Assembly: GCF_023650515.1 (NCBI RefSeq)
Contig: NZ_CP096016.1
Span: forward strand, 2,380,001-2,444,000
DNA from: Alkalimarinus coralli
GTDB lineage: Bacteria > Pseudomonadota > Gammaproteobacteria > Pseudomonadales > Oleiphilaceae
Direction: 5' to 3'
DNA length: 64,000 bases
Shown: piece by piece, positions 1 through 8,977 of the stretch
Position numbering within the stretch: the stretch's first letter is position 1
Layout of the letters: every line of letters starts with the position of its first letter
Position numbers and translations under genes: made by a program
Notes under the pieces: generated by a model
The model's input: only the letters and a program-made list of their open reading frames with translations
Database searches by the model: none
Told to the model about the DNA's origin: nothing

Positions 1-2
1 TT

Positions 3-605
3 ATGTCAGATAATCACGCCAAGCAAACAGTGGCGGCTGCTAGAATTGCTTCAGAACTGCATCAGGCTCAGCAAGTTGCGCGGCAGCTAGCAATATCCTC
101 AAAAAATGCACGAGCTATTGTCTTAAGAGCTGGCAGCCAAGCGGCAGGTCTTGCTGTTATCGCCAACTTTTATGACGAACTCGCCAATGAAACAATAACG
201 CTGGCCAAGTCTATTAATACAACGGCACTTGAAATTTCCACACATTCCGTTGTCGAGTGGAGGAACAGTGCTGCACTTAGCAACCTTAATGATGCCTACC
301 AGCTAGCAGAAGGCGCGCCCTATAAAAATGGCATTTTATCTTTTATGTCAGAGCTTAATTCTACACAGAAATCCTTAGACTATAGTTTTGGCCAGTTAAT
401 GAACGGCTTGAGAAATCAGCTTGGCGAAATACAGCAACACATGCGAGCAATCGACGTTATCGCCGTCACCTCAAAGCTAGAGGCCGTTCAAACTGGAGAG
501 TTTCAAGGTCACCTTGTTGAGATGGCTGATGGCATTCAGGTGATGGCCAACAAAATAAAAGAACACGTTTCTCACTCAATTTCATTATTGGGAACCCCGA
601 AATAA
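3..605 (+). CDS. Chemoreceptor-tip-like alpha-helical protein
   Basis: A 200-residue all-helical protein with no signal peptide or membrane segment. Two stretches resemble the cytoplasmic signalling tip of methyl-accepting chemotaxis proteins: residues 35-72 (NARA, RAG, then VIANFYDELA) and residues 151-190 (VIAVTSKLEAVQTGE, then a heptad-like helix). Both are degenerate against the canonical tip NAAIEAARAGE. The protein is therefore probably a soluble relative of chemoreceptor signalling domains; this is an inference from pattern, not a confirmed family. The start ATG lies 2 bases from the window edge, so the true start could be further upstream. It is followed 25 bp later by an ODP-like metal protein, suggesting an operon. 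Function unknown. Confidence 0.7.
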   Translation: MSDNHAKQTVAAARIASELHQAQQVARQLAISSKNARAIVLRAGSQAAGLAVIANFYDELANETITLAKSINTTALEISTHSVVEWRNSAALSNLNDAYQLAEGAPYKNGILSFMSELNSTQKSLDYSFGQLMNGLRNQLGEIQQHMRAIDVIAVTSKLEAVQTGEFQGHLVEMADGIQVMANKIKEHVSHSISLLGTPK

Positions 606-630
606 TAGTTCAGACAGAGAACTCAAGATT

Positions 631-1362
631 ATGCAAGCAACAACACTCTACAGTGACAAACATCGATGGATTATGTTTGGCAGAGACCCTGGCAAGCCAG
701 AAAAAATCATTGATACCAACCAGTTCTTAATTACTTCGGGAGACCAGTCAATATTACTTGATCCAGGTGGTATTGAGTTGTTTGCTCCCATGCTTGCAGC
801 AACCCTAAAATATGTTCCGATCGAGAACATTACTCACTTATTTGCATCACACCAAGACCCGGATATTATATCTTCTCTTGGCCTATGGGATCAGGTTCTG
901 CCCAATGCCAAGTTACACTGCCCTTGGCTTTGGGAGGGGTTTGTTCGCCATTTTGGCATGAACAATATTGAATACGCCCCGATCAGAGACCAGGGAGAAA
1001 CGATCCAGGTTGGAAACATTGATCTTCAACTTATCCCTGCACACTACCTGCACTCCTCAGGAAACTTTAACGTTTACGACCCTGTTGCAAAAATACTATT
1101 CTCAGGCGATATCGGCGCATCTCTTGAAGCACCAGAGGCACCTTTTGAAATAGAGCGTTTCAGTGATCAGATAGGTAAAATGCAGCTCTTTCACCAACGC
1201 TGGATGCCCTCGAACAGAGCCAAGCAAGACTGGATACGCAGGGTGAGGAAGCTAGATATAGAGATGATGGTACCTCAGCATGGGCGAATTTTCAGAGGTG
1301 AGAATGTGGGCAAGTTCCTGGATTGGTTTGAATCACTGGAAGTGGGGATAGCACTTCAGTAG
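631..1362 (+). CDS. ODP-type MBL-fold metallo-hydrolase-like protein
   Basis: A 243-residue metallo-beta-lactamase-fold protein of the flavodiiron-like (ODP) branch. Visible metal ligands are His74-x-Asp76-x-Asp78 (SHQDPD), a histidine in the PAHYLHSSGNF segment, Asp in LFSGDIG and the late His in PQHGRIF. There is no flavodoxin domain, so it is not a complete flavodiiron NO/O2 reductase. Stand-alone ODP proteins are known as di-iron oxygen sensors that act with chemoreceptors. The preceding gene resembles a chemoreceptor tip, so an oxygen or redox sensing pair is a reasonable inference. The start ATG at 631 lies 25 bp after the previous stop. Confidence 0.8.
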   Translation: MQATTLYSDKHRWIMFGRDPGKPEKIIDTNQFLITSGDQSILLDPGGIELFAPMLAATLKYVPIENITHLFASHQDPDIISSLGLWDQVLPNAKLHCPWLWEGFVRHFGMNNIEYAPIRDQGETIQVGNIDLQLIPAHYLHSSGNFNVYDPVAKILFSGDIGASLEAPEAPFEIERFSDQIGKMQLFHQRWMPSNRAKQDWIRRVRKLDIEMMVPQHGRIFRGENVGKFLDWFESLEVGIALQ

Positions 1363-1439
1363 CGCTCAGAACCATAAACACCCGCATTGCCAAGTTATGG
1401 CAGCCAGCGCATTAAACCAGGCTGCCTTACCTGTATAGC

Positions 1440-2387
1440 CTACGCTTCCAGCCCCAATAGTGAGGCGGCCTTTTTATAGCGAACAGATCGAGGATGGCTA
1501 GCAATTTTTAATATCGCACTATCCCTCTTCCAGCCAGCTGCGATCTTTGAAGGAACCTTCTCCCAAGCTTGTTCGTGATGCGCCAACCAAGAAGCGAGCC
1601 GGCTTGCCTGGTCATACATGACAATGTGAGCGACCGGCTCGTCAGCCGCAGCCTCCTGCAAACTAACCAGTGACGCTAGTATAGAGACAAGCTCCACCTT
1701 CGCTTCTACAGGCCATTTATAGGTCAATGCTATTTTTAAGAGATACGCTGACAGCGATACAAATACGTTAATGTCTTCAAACCAGCGGAATGGCTTTACG
1801 AAGTCCTGGTAACCATCTCCCGAAAACACATCCTCCGGATTAATCACAACCGAATCAAATGCAACAACCCCATGGCCGATGTCGGGAATAAAAGGTAAGG
1901 CCGGTAGTTGCGTAATACCAACTCCAGACAAAGAGGCATCGACCTTAACCATTTTTATTTGATTCCGGCCAAGATCTGATATGCCGAACTTAGCGGCGAC
2001 AAGCAGACATTGAGCACTCCCCGCCAGCGTCACAAAGTCTTTACGTCCTGACAGAACAAAGCCCCCCTCATTGCGTTCTGACAACACGGCCTGCATATCC
2101 TGAGGATGTGTACTTTTGTTTTCAGTAACACAAAAAGCAGCCAAATGCTGCGCTGTATCCAGCTTGGTAAGTTGCTGTATAGCTATTTCGTAACCATAAA
2201 TAAAAGCCTGACCTACGCTATTTGCCAAAAAACCACCTTGCAGCGCATTTAAGTCAAAGGCCGTGCCATTGGCTATTTTTCTGGTGTGTTTATACCAATC
2301 AAGAATGGGCTCTACCCTGCAATCGCCAGCGTCATTAATTTTTTTCAGGTTTTCAAGTAACCGGTTGATCTTTAGGAACTTATTCAT
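1440..2387 (-). CDS. Short acyl-CoA dehydrogenase-like protein
   Basis: A 315-residue protein with the middle part of an acyl-CoA dehydrogenase fold: the flavin-binding beta domain around residues 100-200 (AAFCVTE, GGFVLSGRKDFVTLAGSA, GVGITQLP). Typical family members have about 380-400 residues. The C-terminal helical region that carries the YEG-type catalytic glutamate is missing and is replaced by a basic tail. It may be a degenerate or non-catalytic member. The ATG start is clear. It is transcribed in the same direction as the upstream membrane coiled-coil gene but about 80 bp away. Substrate and role cannot be assigned. Confidence 0.7.
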   Translation of the reverse strand: MNKFLKINRLLENLKKINDAGDCRVEPILDWYKHTRKIANGTAFDLNALQGGFLANSVGQAFIYGYEIAIQQLTKLDTAQHLAAFCVTENKSTHPQDMQAVLSERNEGGFVLSGRKDFVTLAGSAQCLLVAAKFGISDLGRNQIKMVKVDASLSGVGITQLPALPFIPDIGHGVVAFDSVVINPEDVFSGDGYQDFVKPFRWFEDINVFVSLSAYLLKIALTYKWPVEAKVELVSILASLVSLQEAAADEPVAHIVMYDQASRLASWLAHHEQAWEKVPSKIAAGWKRDSAILKIASHPRSVRYKKAASLLGLEA

Positions 2388-2467
2388 TTGCGTCCTTTAG
2401 CATTGGCGATTATGCCCTTAATGGCGATTAGCGATCGCCTATCACATCGACTCACGCCACTACTGCC

Positions 2468-3355
2468 CTACTGAACCGAAGCTGGAGATTGCTGAGCCGA
2501 CTTAATGGATAGCTGGAGGTCATTTAAGCGACGATCTAACGCTACGATTCGCTCGTTTAACTGCAACCTTGACGCATCTATTGCCTCAATGGCTACTTCA
2601 TTTTGCCTAACCCGGTTTTCAACACCCTCATCACTCTTTAACTTTGCAATGCTTTGTCTAATTTCTACTATGGCGCTACCTGACGCTTCTTCAACGGACT
2701 TCAACTGAGCAGATAGGGTGCTATTTAGTTCTTTTGATCTGTTTAACTCAGCCTGCAGTGACGTTATTTCGCCTTGCAATGCAGCAATAGACGTAACGCT
2801 CTTATTAGCTTTAGCAGACCACCCTGCCAAACTTTTTTCTTGTTGTTTGAGGGTTGACTTGATTGACTTCAGATCTCCACCATATTGCTGTATAAGCTTG
2901 TCATTAGCTGCAATCGCCTTCTTGTTGCGGTCATATGCAACACCCCAAAGTTTACGAACCTCCGACTCAAGAAAATTCATTTTTTTCTGAGCGTCAGTCC
3001 CCGTCTCAATCAATTCTGCTCCAGTTTCGCTCAACTGACCTTCAAATCTGGCCATCAACAGCTTGCTCTGCCTAAGAAAAGCCAGTGCATCGTCAAGCTC
3101 GGCCCCCATCGCATCAAGCTTCTGCTGCTGCTTATAACCTTCCCAGCCGAATATAGAAACAACGACAGCGAGCACCAGCATCATTAACCAAACACTAATG
3201 CTGGTATTCGTCTTGGAAGCCTTTGCCGTGGCAGCAGACTGTTTGTCTGCTTTAATTGCAGGACTAACAGGCGTTTTTCCGCCTCCCTTCGCAGTCTTAT
3301 TACGGCTTCGTTGAAAGCTATCGACTTCATCTCTATCTGGTCGCAAACTTTCCAT
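2468..3355 (-). CDS. Single-pass membrane coiled-coil protein, unknown function
   Basis: A 295-residue protein not matched to a known family. It has a basic, lysine- and serine-rich cytoplasmic N-terminus (residues 1-50), one membrane helix at about 53-72 (SVWLMMLVLAVVVSIFGW), and a long, mainly coiled-coil periplasmic part (about 75-285) rich in Glu, Lys, Gln and Ser. The architecture resembles bitopic envelope or division-associated coiled-coil proteins, but no signature supports a specific role. The divergent gene is purE, 255 bp away. That gap holds AT-rich promoter-like sequence but no operator I could identify. Confidence 0.75.
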   Translation of the reverse strand: MESLRPDRDEVDSFQRSRNKTAKGGGKTPVSPAIKADKQSAATAKASKTNTSISVWLMMLVLAVVVSIFGWEGYKQQQKLDAMGAELDDALAFLRQSKLLMARFEGQLSETGAELIETGTDAQKKMNFLESEVRKLWGVAYDRNKKAIAANDKLIQQYGGDLKSIKSTLKQQEKSLAGWSAKANKSVTSIAALQGEITSLQAELNRSKELNSTLSAQLKSVEEASGSAIVEIRQSIAKLKSDEGVENRVRQNEVAIEAIDASRLQLNERIVALDRRLNDLQLSIKSAQQSPASVQ

Positions 3356-3610
3356 TTAGACTCCTTAACTTTAATTTTTAATGGGAAATAATTTGCTTAC
3401 TGCTAACAATTATCTGATTCAATGGACTCAAAGTAAATTGAGTTTGCATGGTAATCGCTGAATCACTAATATATGCCCCTTTTTCTGGCTAATATTCATT
3501 CAATCGAAGCGCAAGACCAAGTTTTTCGTAACGGTAGTACCATTCTAAGCAATTCTGAATGATACTGAATAGTCGCCGTAATATGCATTGATTTATCTTG
3601 AGGACACAAA

Positions 3611-4120
3611 ATGCAACCACTTGTTGGCCTAATCATGGGTTCCAAGTCAGACTGGCCCACTATGGAAAATGCTGCAACAATGCTTGAAAAACTAGGCATT
3701 GCCTACGAAACCAAAGTTGTTTCAGCTCACCGTACACCTGACTTGTTATTTGATTACGCCAAAAGCGCCGAGTCCAGAGGAATTCAAGTAATCATTGCAG
3801 GGGCAGGAGGAGCCGCTCATCTCCCGGGTATGGTGGCGTCTCAAACATCGTTGCCAGTATTAGGAGTGCCTGTTAAGTCCAAAACGCTCAACGGCATCGA
3901 CTCTCTATTATCAATTGCCCAAATGCCTGGCGGGGTCGCAGTGGGAACGCTTGCAATAGGCAATGCAGGGGCGACAAACGCAGGGCTACTAGCGGGACAA
4001 ATACTCGCGTTACAAGATTCAAATATCAAGAAAGCGGTCGATGATTTCCGCAACAACCAAACCCAAACCATACTCGATAACCCTGACCCTAAAGGCGACT
4101 CTGAGGAGACCGCAAAATGA
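3611..4120 (+). CDS. purE: N5-carboxyaminoimidazole ribonucleotide mutase PurE
   Basis: Class I PurE, 169 residues. It converts N5-CAIR to CAIR in de novo purine synthesis, working with PurK. Visible family motifs are GSKSDWPTM near the N-terminus, SAHRTPD (the active-site histidine loop) and the glycine-rich [16 protein letters not shown] ribosome-binding site lies about 8 bases before the ATG. The stop overlaps the purK start by 4 bases, so the two genes are translationally coupled. The length is normal for bacterial PurE with a slightly extended charged tail. Confidence 0.97.
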   Translation: MQPLVGLIMGSKSDWPTMENAATMLEKLGIAYETKVVSAHRTPDLLFDYAKSAESRGIQVIIAGAGGAAHLPGMVASQTSLPVLGVPVKSKTLNGIDSLLSIAQMPGGVAVGTLAIGNAGATNAGLLAGQILALQDSNIKKAVDDFRNNQTQTILDNPDPKGDSEETAK

Positions 4121-5232
4121 AAATAGGCATATTGGGTGCAGGCCAATTGGGGCGGATGTTAGCAATAGCAGGCTACCCGCTCGAAATGTCATTTTGTTTT
4201 TACGACACCAGCGGAGCACCAAGCGTAGGATTTGGTGACATATTGGTTGATAAAGGCGGTGCAGGCGAAAAGTTGGAAGAGTTTCTCAAAGAAGTTGATA
4301 TCGTCACCTATGAGTTTGAGCATCTGCCACTGAAATTGACTCAAACGATTGAAAACCAAAAACCGCTATACCCTTCGTCAAGGTCAATTGAGGTTTGCCA
4401 AAATAGAGCCAAAGAGAAGGCGCTATTCAAAGAGCTAGGTATTCCAACAGCCGAATACCGCATCGCTACCAACGCTGAAGAACTAAAAGCAGCGGCTCAG
4501 GAGCTAGGGTGCCCGGTGGTCGCTAAATCAGTTACCGAAGGCTATGACGGAAAAGGTCAGGCAGTACTGAAAGAGGCATCAGATGCAGAAAAAGCATGGG
4601 CAGCCATCAATCATGATGCCGTTATAGTCGAGTCCTTTATTAATTTCTCCCGAGAACTATCTATTATTGCCGCACGCTCGACAACCGGTGAAATTGCGTT
4701 TTACCCGTTAGCAGAAAATAACCACCACGACGGTATACTCAGATACTCCGTGGCGCCAGCCCCCCACATTTCCGCAGAACTACAGCAGCAAGCGGAAAGC
4801 CATATCAAAGCGTTGATTAGCGAACTTGGGCATGTAGGTATTCTCACGCTGGAACTTTTTGAGACGCCAGAAGGGCTCATGGCCAATGAGATGGCTCCCC
4901 GAGTCCACAATTCAGGGCATTGGTCAATCGAAGGAGCGGCCAGTAGCCAGTTTGAGAACCACCTGAGAGCAATTGCCGGACTGCCACTGGGTGACACCCA
5001 GGCAAACAAGCCTACCTGCATGATCAATATTATTGCAGAAAAAGGCGATAAAGAAGCCATTCTAAAGCTCCCGTACGCCCACCTGCACCTCTATGGAAAA
5101 GAGGAACGTAAAGGAAGGAAGCTAGGGCATGTAACCGTTCAGGCAGACAGCTATGAAGAGCTCGCTTGGAGAGTTAAAAATGTCGCATCATTTTTACCTG
5201 GTAGCCCCGACTTTATATCATCGATTAGCTAA
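4117..5232 (+). CDS. purK: 5-(carboxyamino)imidazole ribonucleotide synthase PurK
   Basis: ATP-grasp enzyme of 371 residues that carboxylates AIR to N5-CAIR using ATP and bicarbonate, feeding PurE. It opens with the Rossmann-like [12 protein letters not shown]. It carries the ATP-grasp segments [17 protein letters not shown] (glycine-rich loop) and [18 protein letters not shown] (metal and phosphate binding). The length fits the family. The start overlaps the purE stop by 4 bases. No strong terminator follows; the next gene, sodB, has its own 212-bp leader. Confidence 0.97.
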   Translation: MKIGILGAGQLGRMLAIAGYPLEMSFCFYDTSGAPSVGFGDILVDKGGAGEKLEEFLKEVDIVTYEFEHLPLKLTQTIENQKPLYPSSRSIEVCQNRAKEKALFKELGIPTAEYRIATNAEELKAAAQELGCPVVAKSVTEGYDGKGQAVLKEASDAEKAWAAINHDAVIVESFINFSRELSIIAARSTTGEIAFYPLAENNHHDGILRYSVAPAPHISAELQQQAESHIKALISELGHVGILTLELFETPEGLMANEMAPRVHNSGHWSIEGAASSQFENHLRAIAGLPLGDTQANKPTCMINIIAEKGDKEAILKLPYAHLHLYGKEERKGRKLGHVTVQADSYEELAWRVKNVASFLPGSPDFISSIS

Positions 5233-5444
5233 TGCCGCCTTCCGCGGTTAGATTTTTCTGATCGCGGGGCATCATCTGAAGGAGATATATAGATACGCAG
5301 GGATTTCAGTGCTATTATCTCGCCCACAAAGTAAATTTGATGTAAATCAAGAATGACATCAATACTTTAACATTGCCTGATACCTTGGTAATGACAAATC
5401 AAAACAAATGCAATTCCTGATGGAAAAAAACGGAGAAGACCAGC

Positions 5445-6026
5445 ATGGCTTTTGAACTACCAGCACTACCATACGCACAAGATGCATTAGCACCACACAT
5501 CTCTGCTGAAACTTTAGAATATCACCACGGAAAACACCATAAGACTTACGTTGATAAGCTGAACGGAATGGTTCCTGGAACTGAATTCGAAGGTAAGACC
5601 CTGGAAGAAATCATCCAATCTTCAAGCGGCCCAGTGTTTAACAATGCGGCACAAATCTGGAACCACACGTTTTACTGGAATTGCCTCAGCCCAAATGGCG
5701 GCGGAGCACCTGAAGGCGCTGTAGCCGAAGCCATTAATGCTGCATTTGGTTCTTTTGAAGAATTTAAAGCGCAACTTAACGACAAAGCAGTTAACAACTT
5801 TGGTTCAAGCTGGACTTGGTTAGTTAAGAACGCTGATGGTTCTTTAGAGATCGTAAACACCAGCAATGCAGCGACACCTATGACAGAAGGAAAGACTGCA
5901 CTGCTAACGGTAGACTTGTGGGAGCATGCATACTACATTGACTACCGAAATGCTCGCCCGGCTTACCTGGACGCATTCTGGAATCTCGTAAACTGGGAGT
6001 TCGTAGCCCAGAACCTGGCAGCTTAA
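5445..6026 (+). CDS. sodB: Iron superoxide dismutase SodB
   Basis: A cytoplasmic superoxide dismutase of 193 residues. The iron/manganese family signature DLWEHAYYIDYRN carries metal ligands. The segment FNNAAQIWNHTFYW, with its glutamine upstream of the second ligand histidine, is typical of the iron type. The N-terminal segment EYHHGKHHKTYVDKLN carries the first metal histidine. A GGAG ribosome-binding site precedes the ATG at 5445. A strong hairpin terminator follows the stop, so the gene is monocistronic. No Fur box could be identified with confidence. Confidence 0.97.
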   Translation: MAFELPALPYAQDALAPHISAETLEYHHGKHHKTYVDKLNGMVPGTEFEGKTLEEIIQSSSGPVFNNAAQIWNHTFYWNCLSPNGGGAPEGAVAEAINAAFGSFEEFKAQLNDKAVNNFGSSWTWLVKNADGSLEIVNTSNAATPMTEGKTALLTVDLWEHAYYIDYRNARPAYLDAFWNLVNWEFVAQNLAA

Positions 6027-6052
6027 GCGTTACAAGCTTACGCCTCTACACT

Positions 6053-6083
6053 AAAAAAACGCCGCCTCAGTGCGGCGTTTTTT
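6053..6083 (+). terminator. Rho-independent terminator of sodB
   Basis: Perfect 7-bp stem ACGCCGC/GCGGCGT with a 6-base loop, preceded by A6 and followed by T6. It lies 27 bases after the sodB stop. The A-run makes it potentially bidirectional. Confidence 0.9.
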
Positions 6084-6220
6084 GTTATTCACCTCCCGTT
6101 AGACATCGATAAACATTTCTTTCTATCGACTACTTCCCCGATGCTGTTTTTTTGCTACACTGATTGGTAGCCAATTGATTTTACTCCAAGTTCTTCTTGC
6201 CAATAAGAATATTACTGCCA

Positions 6221-8275
6221 ATGACAGAATTGCACCCACAAAACCAGCGCTTGTCTATCAAACTGCTTCGCTGGGTCATTCTAACGGCCCTTATCGCTGG
6301 GGGGCTATTGAGCATTGGGCAAATTGCACTGGATGCCTTCAGGGCGATGGAAGAGCTAAACACCCAAGCAACACAAATTCTTGATGTAGTGAAAGACCCA
6401 GCAACCCAGGCAGTTTACAGTATTGATCCGGAACTAGCCGAACAGGTGGTTGAAGGGCTCTTCCAGCAACGCGAGATAAGATATGCAGGTATAGGACACC
6501 CTGATGACACGCTACTGGCAGAGCGAACGCGATCACTGCGCGAAGCCCCATTTAGATGGCTAACAGACCCGATTTTCGACAAAGAAAAAGAATTCAGCGT
6601 TAAACTAATAAAAAATGAGCCACAACCCGTTTATTATGGTGACTTGGTCGTAACGGTAGATACCGTCTATAAAGCCGAGCTATTTCTTGATCGCTCGGTG
6701 GTCGTATTTGCTTCTGGCATTTTAAGGGCAGGCATACTTGCTGCCATTTTATTTCTGGTATACCACTACCTCCTTACACGGCCTCTTTCAGATATTATTC
6801 AATCCCTGCTAAAAGTGAACCCCTCAGAGCCTGGAAGACAAACCATCATAGCACCGAAAAATCATGAAAATGACGAATTCGGCGTATGGGTTAGTACCGC
6901 TAATGATCTGCTAGAAGAGATTTCCGATAATCAGGAGAAAAGGCGAGCAGCTGAAGCAAGAGTGCTGAAGTTATCCCAGTACGACCCTTTAACCGGTTTA
7001 CCGAACAGGTTGATGTTTCGAAACCACTTGCAAAGCACACTGGATGATGCTGAAAGAGCTGGCCACAAGGTGGCCGTGTTATGCTGTGGAATCGATGATT
7101 TCAAGTCGATTAACAGTCAGTTCAACTACACTATTGGCGACCAGCTGCTTCAGGCTTTCGCCGAAAGACTCACTAGTAATCACGGCTCACTGCACACTGC
7201 TTCAAGGCTGGGGGGCGACCAGTTTTCGCTAATTCAATACAACATCCATAATGCCTACAATGTAGCCGAATTAGCTGAAGATTTGCTCAAGCGACTTAGC
7301 GAACCTTTTGAGATCGATAACTTTAGCATCAACCTGTACTCAACTATTGGCATTACGATTTTTCCTGATGACGGACAGACCGCAGATGAACTGCTGCAAA
7401 AGTCCGAACAAACGATGACTCTGGCCAAAACGGTCAGCCGCAACCAATTCCAGTTTTATGTCGCAAGCGTTGACAGCGAGATGCGTGAACGCAAACTAAT
7501 GGAAAAGGACCTATCCAAAGCACTGACAAATAATGAGTTTCACATCGTATTTCAGCCTCAAATAGACTACAAAGATAACTCAATCATTGGCGCTGAAGTG
7601 TTAATTCGTTGGATTCACCCTACCCGAGGGTTTGTCCCTCCTGATATTTTCATTCCTATCGCAGAAGACAACGGATCAATTATTGACATTGGCAACTGGG
7701 TGCTTGATGAAGCGTGCAAACAAGCCTCTATTTGGCAGAAGCAAGGCCACTTTATTAAGCTGGCCATTAACCTGTCGGCCGTGCAGTTAAAAGACTCTAC
7801 TATCGAGAAGTACATTCAGAGCACGCTGGAAAAACACGGAATAGCGCCCCAATATCTTGAAGTAGAGATAACCGAAACCGGCGTAATGGAAAACCTGGCC
7901 AAAGCAGTCAGCACACTGACTCAGATTAAAAAGTCGGGTATTACAACGGCAATCGATGACTTTGGAACAGGTTATTCATCGCTTAGCTATCTTAAAAGAC
8001 TACCTATAGACAAAGTCAAAATTGATAAACAGTTTGTGCATGATTTACTAGTGGACGAAGATGATACCAGCATCGTTAACGCTATCATTCAGTTGAGTAA
8101 AAGCCTACACCTCAACGTTATTGCTGAAGGGGTCGAAACAGAGGAACAGGAGGCTTACCTGATAAGCCGTGGGTGTGATATGGGTCAGGGATATTATTAC
8201 AGCAAACCGGCCCCTGCAGATGAGTTTTTGGACTATCTTTTGGCCTACTCAAAAACCCCCTCTCAAATTGATTAA
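6221..8275 (+). CDS. Membrane GGDEF-EAL protein, degenerate GGDEF, probable c-di-GMP phosphodiesterase
   Basis: About 684 residues from the ATG at 6221 (a TTG at 6197 is possible). Order: membrane helix (about 16-36), periplasmic sensor loop, second membrane helix (about 160-185), HAMP-like linker, GGDEF domain, EAL domain. The GGDEF motif reads GGDQF (331-335) and lacks an RxxD inhibitory site, so cyclase activity is doubtful. The EAL domain has EVL in place of EAL but keeps NLS, EITET, DDFGTGYSSL, KID and AEGVET, so it is probably an active phosphodiesterase; the GGDQF domain may bind GTP and regulate it. An extended -10 (TGCTACACT) is visible at 6153-6161. No clear Shine-Dalgarno decides the start. 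Confidence 0.9.
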   Translation: MTELHPQNQRLSIKLLRWVILTALIAGGLLSIGQIALDAFRAMEELNTQATQILDVVKDPATQAVYSIDPELAEQVVEGLFQQREIRYAGIGHPDDTLLAERTRSLREAPFRWLTDPIFDKEKEFSVKLIKNEPQPVYYGDLVVTVDTVYKAELFLDRSVVVFASGILRAGILAAILFLVYHYLLTRPLSDIIQSLLKVNPSEPGRQTIIAPKNHENDEFGVWVSTANDLLEEISDNQEKRRAAEARVLKLSQYDPLTGLPNRLMFRNHLQSTLDDAERAGHKVAVLCCGIDDFKSINSQFNYTIGDQLLQAFAERLTSNHGSLHTASRLGGDQFSLIQYNIHNAYNVAELAEDLLKRLSEPFEIDNFSINLYSTIGITIFPDDGQTADELLQKSEQTMTLAKTVSRNQFQFYVASVDSEMRERKLMEKDLSKALTNNEFHIVFQPQIDYKDNSIIGAEVLIRWIHPTRGFVPPDIFIPIAEDNGSIIDIGNWVLDEACKQASIWQKQGHFIKLAINLSAVQLKDSTIEKYIQSTLEKHGIAPQYLEVEITETGVMENLAKAVSTLTQIKKSGITTAIDDFGTGYSSLSYLKRLPIDKVKIDKQFVHDLLVDEDDTSIVNAIIQLSKSLHLNVIAEGVETEEQEAYLISRGCDMGQGYYYSKPAPADEFLDYLLAYSKTPSQID

Positions 8276-8340
8276 CTATTTTTACATCAACACTTTTTAC
8301 GTCAACAACGTTTACATCAACAGAAAATTAAAGGTGAACC

Positions 8341-8934
8341 ATGTCAACCAGTACAATGATTGGACTTGGAGTGTTAGTAATCGTGATTTTTTATCTAATC
8401 TCGATTTACAACAAGCTTGTCACATTAAAAAACCGCTTCAAGAATGGCTTTTCGCAAATCGACGTACAGCTGCAACGCAGACACGACCTGATCCCTAATT
8501 TGGTCAATGCGGCAAAAGCCTTCATGAGCCACGAAAAAGAGACACTGGAAAATGTTATTTCTGCCCGCAACCAAGCTACACAAGCAACCAAATCTGCTGC
8601 TAAACACCCTGAAGATGCGACGGCAGTGAAAAAACTGTCTGGCGCCGAAAACATTCTTAACAAAGCACTTGCTAATTTTTATGCCGTGGCTGAGGCATAC
8701 CCGGATCTTAAAGCAAATGAGACAATTCAGCAGCTCATGGAAGAACTATCAAGCACCGAGAATAAAGTCTCGTTTGCCAGACAGGCTTACAACGACTTTG
8801 TAATGGCTTATCACACCTATCGAGAGCAGTTCCCCAACAACTTTATTGCCGGTTTTTTCGGCTTTAAAGAGACCGCTCTATTTGAGCTTGAAGATATAGA
8901 AGCCAAGAAAGCAGTCAAGGTCTCCTTTGATTAG
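8341..8934 (+). CDS. LemA family protein
   Basis: A 197-residue LemA-family protein: one N-terminal membrane helix (residues 5-24, IGLGVLVIVIFYLISIYNKL), the characteristic segment FSQIDVQLQRRHDLIPNLV, and a long helical bundle. The molecular function of LemA proteins is not well established. They are often encoded beside M48/HtpX-like membrane proteases, as here, with 28-45 bp between the genes. A GGTGA sequence precedes the ATG. It probably forms an operon with the downstream protease and perhaps acts in envelope quality control (inference). Confidence 0.92.
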   Translation: MSTSTMIGLGVLVIVIFYLISIYNKLVTLKNRFKNGFSQIDVQLQRRHDLIPNLVNAAKAFMSHEKETLENVISARNQATQATKSAAKHPEDATAVKKLSGAENILNKALANFYAVAEAYPDLKANETIQQLMEELSSTENKVSFARQAYNDFVMAYHTYREQFPNNFIAGFFGFKETALFELEDIEAKKAVKVSFD

Positions 8935-8977
8935 AGCTTAGGCGTTTAAGCAATTTGAACAATTGTCACTTGGCCCT

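Noticed and set aside
1399-1426. Terminator after the ODP-like gene
   Set aside because: GGCAGCC/GGCTGCC can pair, but the loop is long and there is no T-run on either strand.
2718-3187. Plus-strand open frames across the coiled-coil gene
   Set aside because: They lie opposite a well-formed minus-strand gene and have no start signal or family pattern.
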